A stretch of DNA of 6,760 bases from Nitrospinaceae bacterium (lineage in GTDB: Bacteria; Nitrospinota; Nitrospinia; Nitrospinales; VA-1). A program made the position numbers and the translations under genes. The notes under the pieces were generated by a model. The model was not told where the DNA came from, did not search any database, and was given only the letters and a program-made list of their open reading frames with translations. The stretch spans positions 1 to 6,760 of the forward strand of contig JAPYPM010000121.1 of the NCBI GenBank assembly GCA_029937635.1, given 5' to 3'. Numbering within the stretch: position 1 is the stretch's first letter; each line of letters begins with the position of its first letter. Shown here one piece after another: positions 5,888 to 6,760 of the stretch.

Positions 5888-5892
5888 CTCCT
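5888..5892 (-). promoter_or_regulatory. Ribosome binding site of the 42-aa microprotein gene
   Basis: AGGAG followed by 6 bases and the ATG. The wider AGGAGA is exactly complementary to the TCTCCT at 5936-5931 (minus strand) in the leader, so the leader could sequester it. The TAG within TAGGAG also ends a 24-codon frame in the leader that opens at a GTG at 5965. Confidence 0.6.
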
Positions 5893-5901
5893 AGTTTTGA
5901 A

Positions 5902-5974
5902 AATACCACCGTGGCATTACAACTGTCTGGAGGAGACAAAGCCAAAAGATAACTGGAAGTGCCACGGAGGTATT
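5902..5974 (-). promoter_or_regulatory. 17-base inverted repeat with nested hairpin, leader of the 42-aa gene
   Basis: Bases 5902-5918 and 5958-5974 are inverted copies matching at 15 of 17 positions (core CCGTGGCA / TGCCACGG). On the minus strand the 39-base interior holds a second hairpin, TGTCT-CCTCC-AGACA (5938-5924), with an anti-Shine-Dalgarno loop. The element lies between two same-strand microprotein genes. It starts 5 bases after the stop of the first, and the stem ends 9 bases before the AGGAG of the second. It could be a leader controlling translation, an attenuator (TTTT follows the stem on the minus strand), or a small palindromic repeat element. The stem itself is plain in the sequence; its role is inference. 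Confidence 0.6.
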
Positions 5975-5978
5975 AGGT

Positions 5979-6113
5979 TTAGTTTAAAAATGCAAATGCT
6001 AAGCAGGACACAATGTATCCGAATGCTATTACCGAAAACACGGGCAAAAAATCTTCTACGTACAAATTAGAATCAAACACTGGCTCAGCATCGAATATTG
6101 CTTTGTGAAACAT
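5979..6113 (-). CDS. Membrane microprotein with C-terminal span, 44 aa
   Basis: On the minus strand the ATG at 6113-6111 follows GGAG (6123-6120) with a 6-base gap. The 44-residue product begins with a polar, acidic part (MFHKAIFDAEPVFDSNLYVE) and ends in one membrane span at about residues 23-43 (FLPVFSVIAFGYIVSCLAF), with only a few residues after it, as in tail-anchored or small respiratory-type subunits. No family was recognised. The good ribosome binding site, the clean hydrophobic segment and a second small gene just downstream make it likely real. Its promoter is unclear. The decamer ATCTAAAGGT occurs twice upstream (minus strand of 6168-6177 and 6195-6204). Confidence 0.62.
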   Translation of the reverse strand: MFHKAIFDAEPVFDSNLYVEDFLPVFSVIAFGYIVSCLAFAFLN

Positions 6114-6571
6114 AGAATTCTCCAATTTTTATATTCAGACGTTTATTGAGAATAATGCAATCTCTATACCTTTAGATCGAAATAGTTCCTAAAAACCTTT
6201 AGATAACTCGTTAAACTTATTAGATTAAAGTGTTTATAAAGATACATTATTGTTTGTGAGAGAAGATCAGGAAGAATGAGGGTTGTTTTTTTGACGGGAT
6301 AGGGGATCTTTATTGAAGGAAAGTGTGAAAAAAATACCTAAATCTATAGAACAGAGACATTTGAGAGATTAAATTACATATAATCAATAGAAAACCAAAA
6401 ATTTTGTGAGTTTATTTATTAATCCTCTAATAGGTATACTTTTAAGAAGCTAGTGACCAACCTATTATCATTGCGGTTACATAATTCCATCAAGGTACTT
6501 CCATAATTATTCTAACGTGACGCGTTTTGTTAACCTGGAATTAAAGGAGTAAGGGAAGATGGAGCCCCTTA

Positions 6572-6637
6572 ATGGAAAATAATAAAAAGAAAAAGGTAGC
6601 AGTCTTTAGATATCCTTTGGAAGGGGGATATCTTTAA
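6572..6637 (+). CDS. Doubtful 21-aa micro-ORF with ribosome binding site and terminal hairpin
   Basis: ATG at 6572 follows GGAG with 7 bases between. The product is MENNKKKKVAVFRYPLEGGY plus L, a basic start and a short aromatic/glycine end. AGATATCC (6608-6615) and GGATATCT (6626-6633) form a perfect 8-bp stem within the last codons, followed only by TTT. It is too short for a confident call and could equally be the leader of something else. Confidence 0.2.
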   Translation: MENNKKKKVAVFRYPLEGGYL

Positions 6638-6691
6638 TGGATTCTAATACTGCTTAAAAAGACATTCGTATTTTATCTCCTTATACATTAC

Positions 6692-6735
6692 AAATAAGTT
6701 GCATCTATTGAGGCTGGCTTATTTTTAATAATTTT
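6692..6735 (+). terminator. Weak terminator-like hairpin near the window end
   Basis: AAATAAG (6692-6698) pairs with CTTATTT (6718-6724), extendable by three G-U pairs, and is followed by T-rich sequence. The loop is long and the stem mostly A-U. It would end any rightward transcript from the 6500-6640 area. Confidence 0.3.
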
Positions 6736-6760
6736 TAACATCGCTAAAACTAGACTGGAG

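Larger units (their letters stand above)
6114..6760. other. Intergenic region with micro-ORFs, debris and weak hairpins
   Basis: No gene is firmly supported. The decamer ACCTTTAGAT is repeated at 6168-6177 and 6195-6204, upstream of the 44-aa gene. A minus-strand 23-codon frame at 6490-6419 (MELCNRNDNRLVTSFLKVYL then LED) has protein-like composition but no ribosome binding site. A + strand 15-codon GTG frame near 6326-6373 follows AAGGAAA. Hairpins and a 21-codon ORF at 6572-6637 and a weak terminator at 6692-6735 are listed separately. No transposase signature was found. Confidence 0.4.

Noticed and set aside
6660..6690. AGGAG on the minus strand (about 6679-6675) followed by ATG
   Set aside because: The frame is only three codons (Met-Ser-Phe) before a stop.
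1..6760. Search for CRISPR repeats, insertion sequence ends, tRNA/rRNA and attachment sites
   Set aside because: No regularly spaced repeats, transposase motifs, target duplications or RNA gene hallmarks were seen; the 17-base inverted repeat at 5902-5974 shows no flanking direct repeat.

Overview
This is an AT-rich stretch (roughly one third G+C by eye) from a Gram-negative-type bacterium. That view rests on an exported thioredoxin-fold protein, a MarC-family inner-membrane protein and an exported ankyrin protein. Coding density is low, with gaps of about 0.3 to 1 kb and scattered gene debris. This looks more like a large, loosely packed environmental proteobacterial genome (SAR324-like is a guess from style only) than a streamlined one. 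No tRNA, rRNA, intact insertion sequence, CRISPR array or phage gene was seen.

Layout on the + strand: the 3' part of an ABC-F ATPase gene (2-1036); a 1 kb gap holding a foldable segment (1151-1216) and a minus-strand microprotein gene (1403-1540); a secreted thioredoxin-fold protein whose CxxC is replaced by SKNS (2049-2648); a gap with a well-formed terminator-like hairpin and a probable small RNA (about 2965-3039); marC (3338-3958); and, 53 bases later, an exported protein of seven exactly 33-residue ankyrin repeats (4012-4878). Convergent to these is a minus-strand zinc-ribbon/membrane protein (5106-5315). The last 1.4 kb contains at least two minus-strand microprotein genes with good ribosome binding sites (5979-6113 and 5753-5881), a doubtful third (5664-5732), a large inverted repeat between the first two, and short coding-like debris.

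The most interesting material lies outside the long ORFs. There are three single-span membrane microproteins. The mRNA leader of one contains a 17-base inverted repeat and a TCTCCT segment exactly complementary to the gene's own AGGAGA ribosome binding site. The same GTCTCCT heptamer recurs in two other small hairpins, one of them next to the orphan terminator. The other standout is the thioredoxin-fold protein, which appears to have lost its catalytic cysteines while keeping the rest of the fold.

The larger genes do not form an obvious pathway. ABC-F works at the ribosome, while the thioredoxin-like, MarC, ankyrin and microprotein products all point to the envelope. Only marC and the ankyrin gene are close enough to be a plausible operon.
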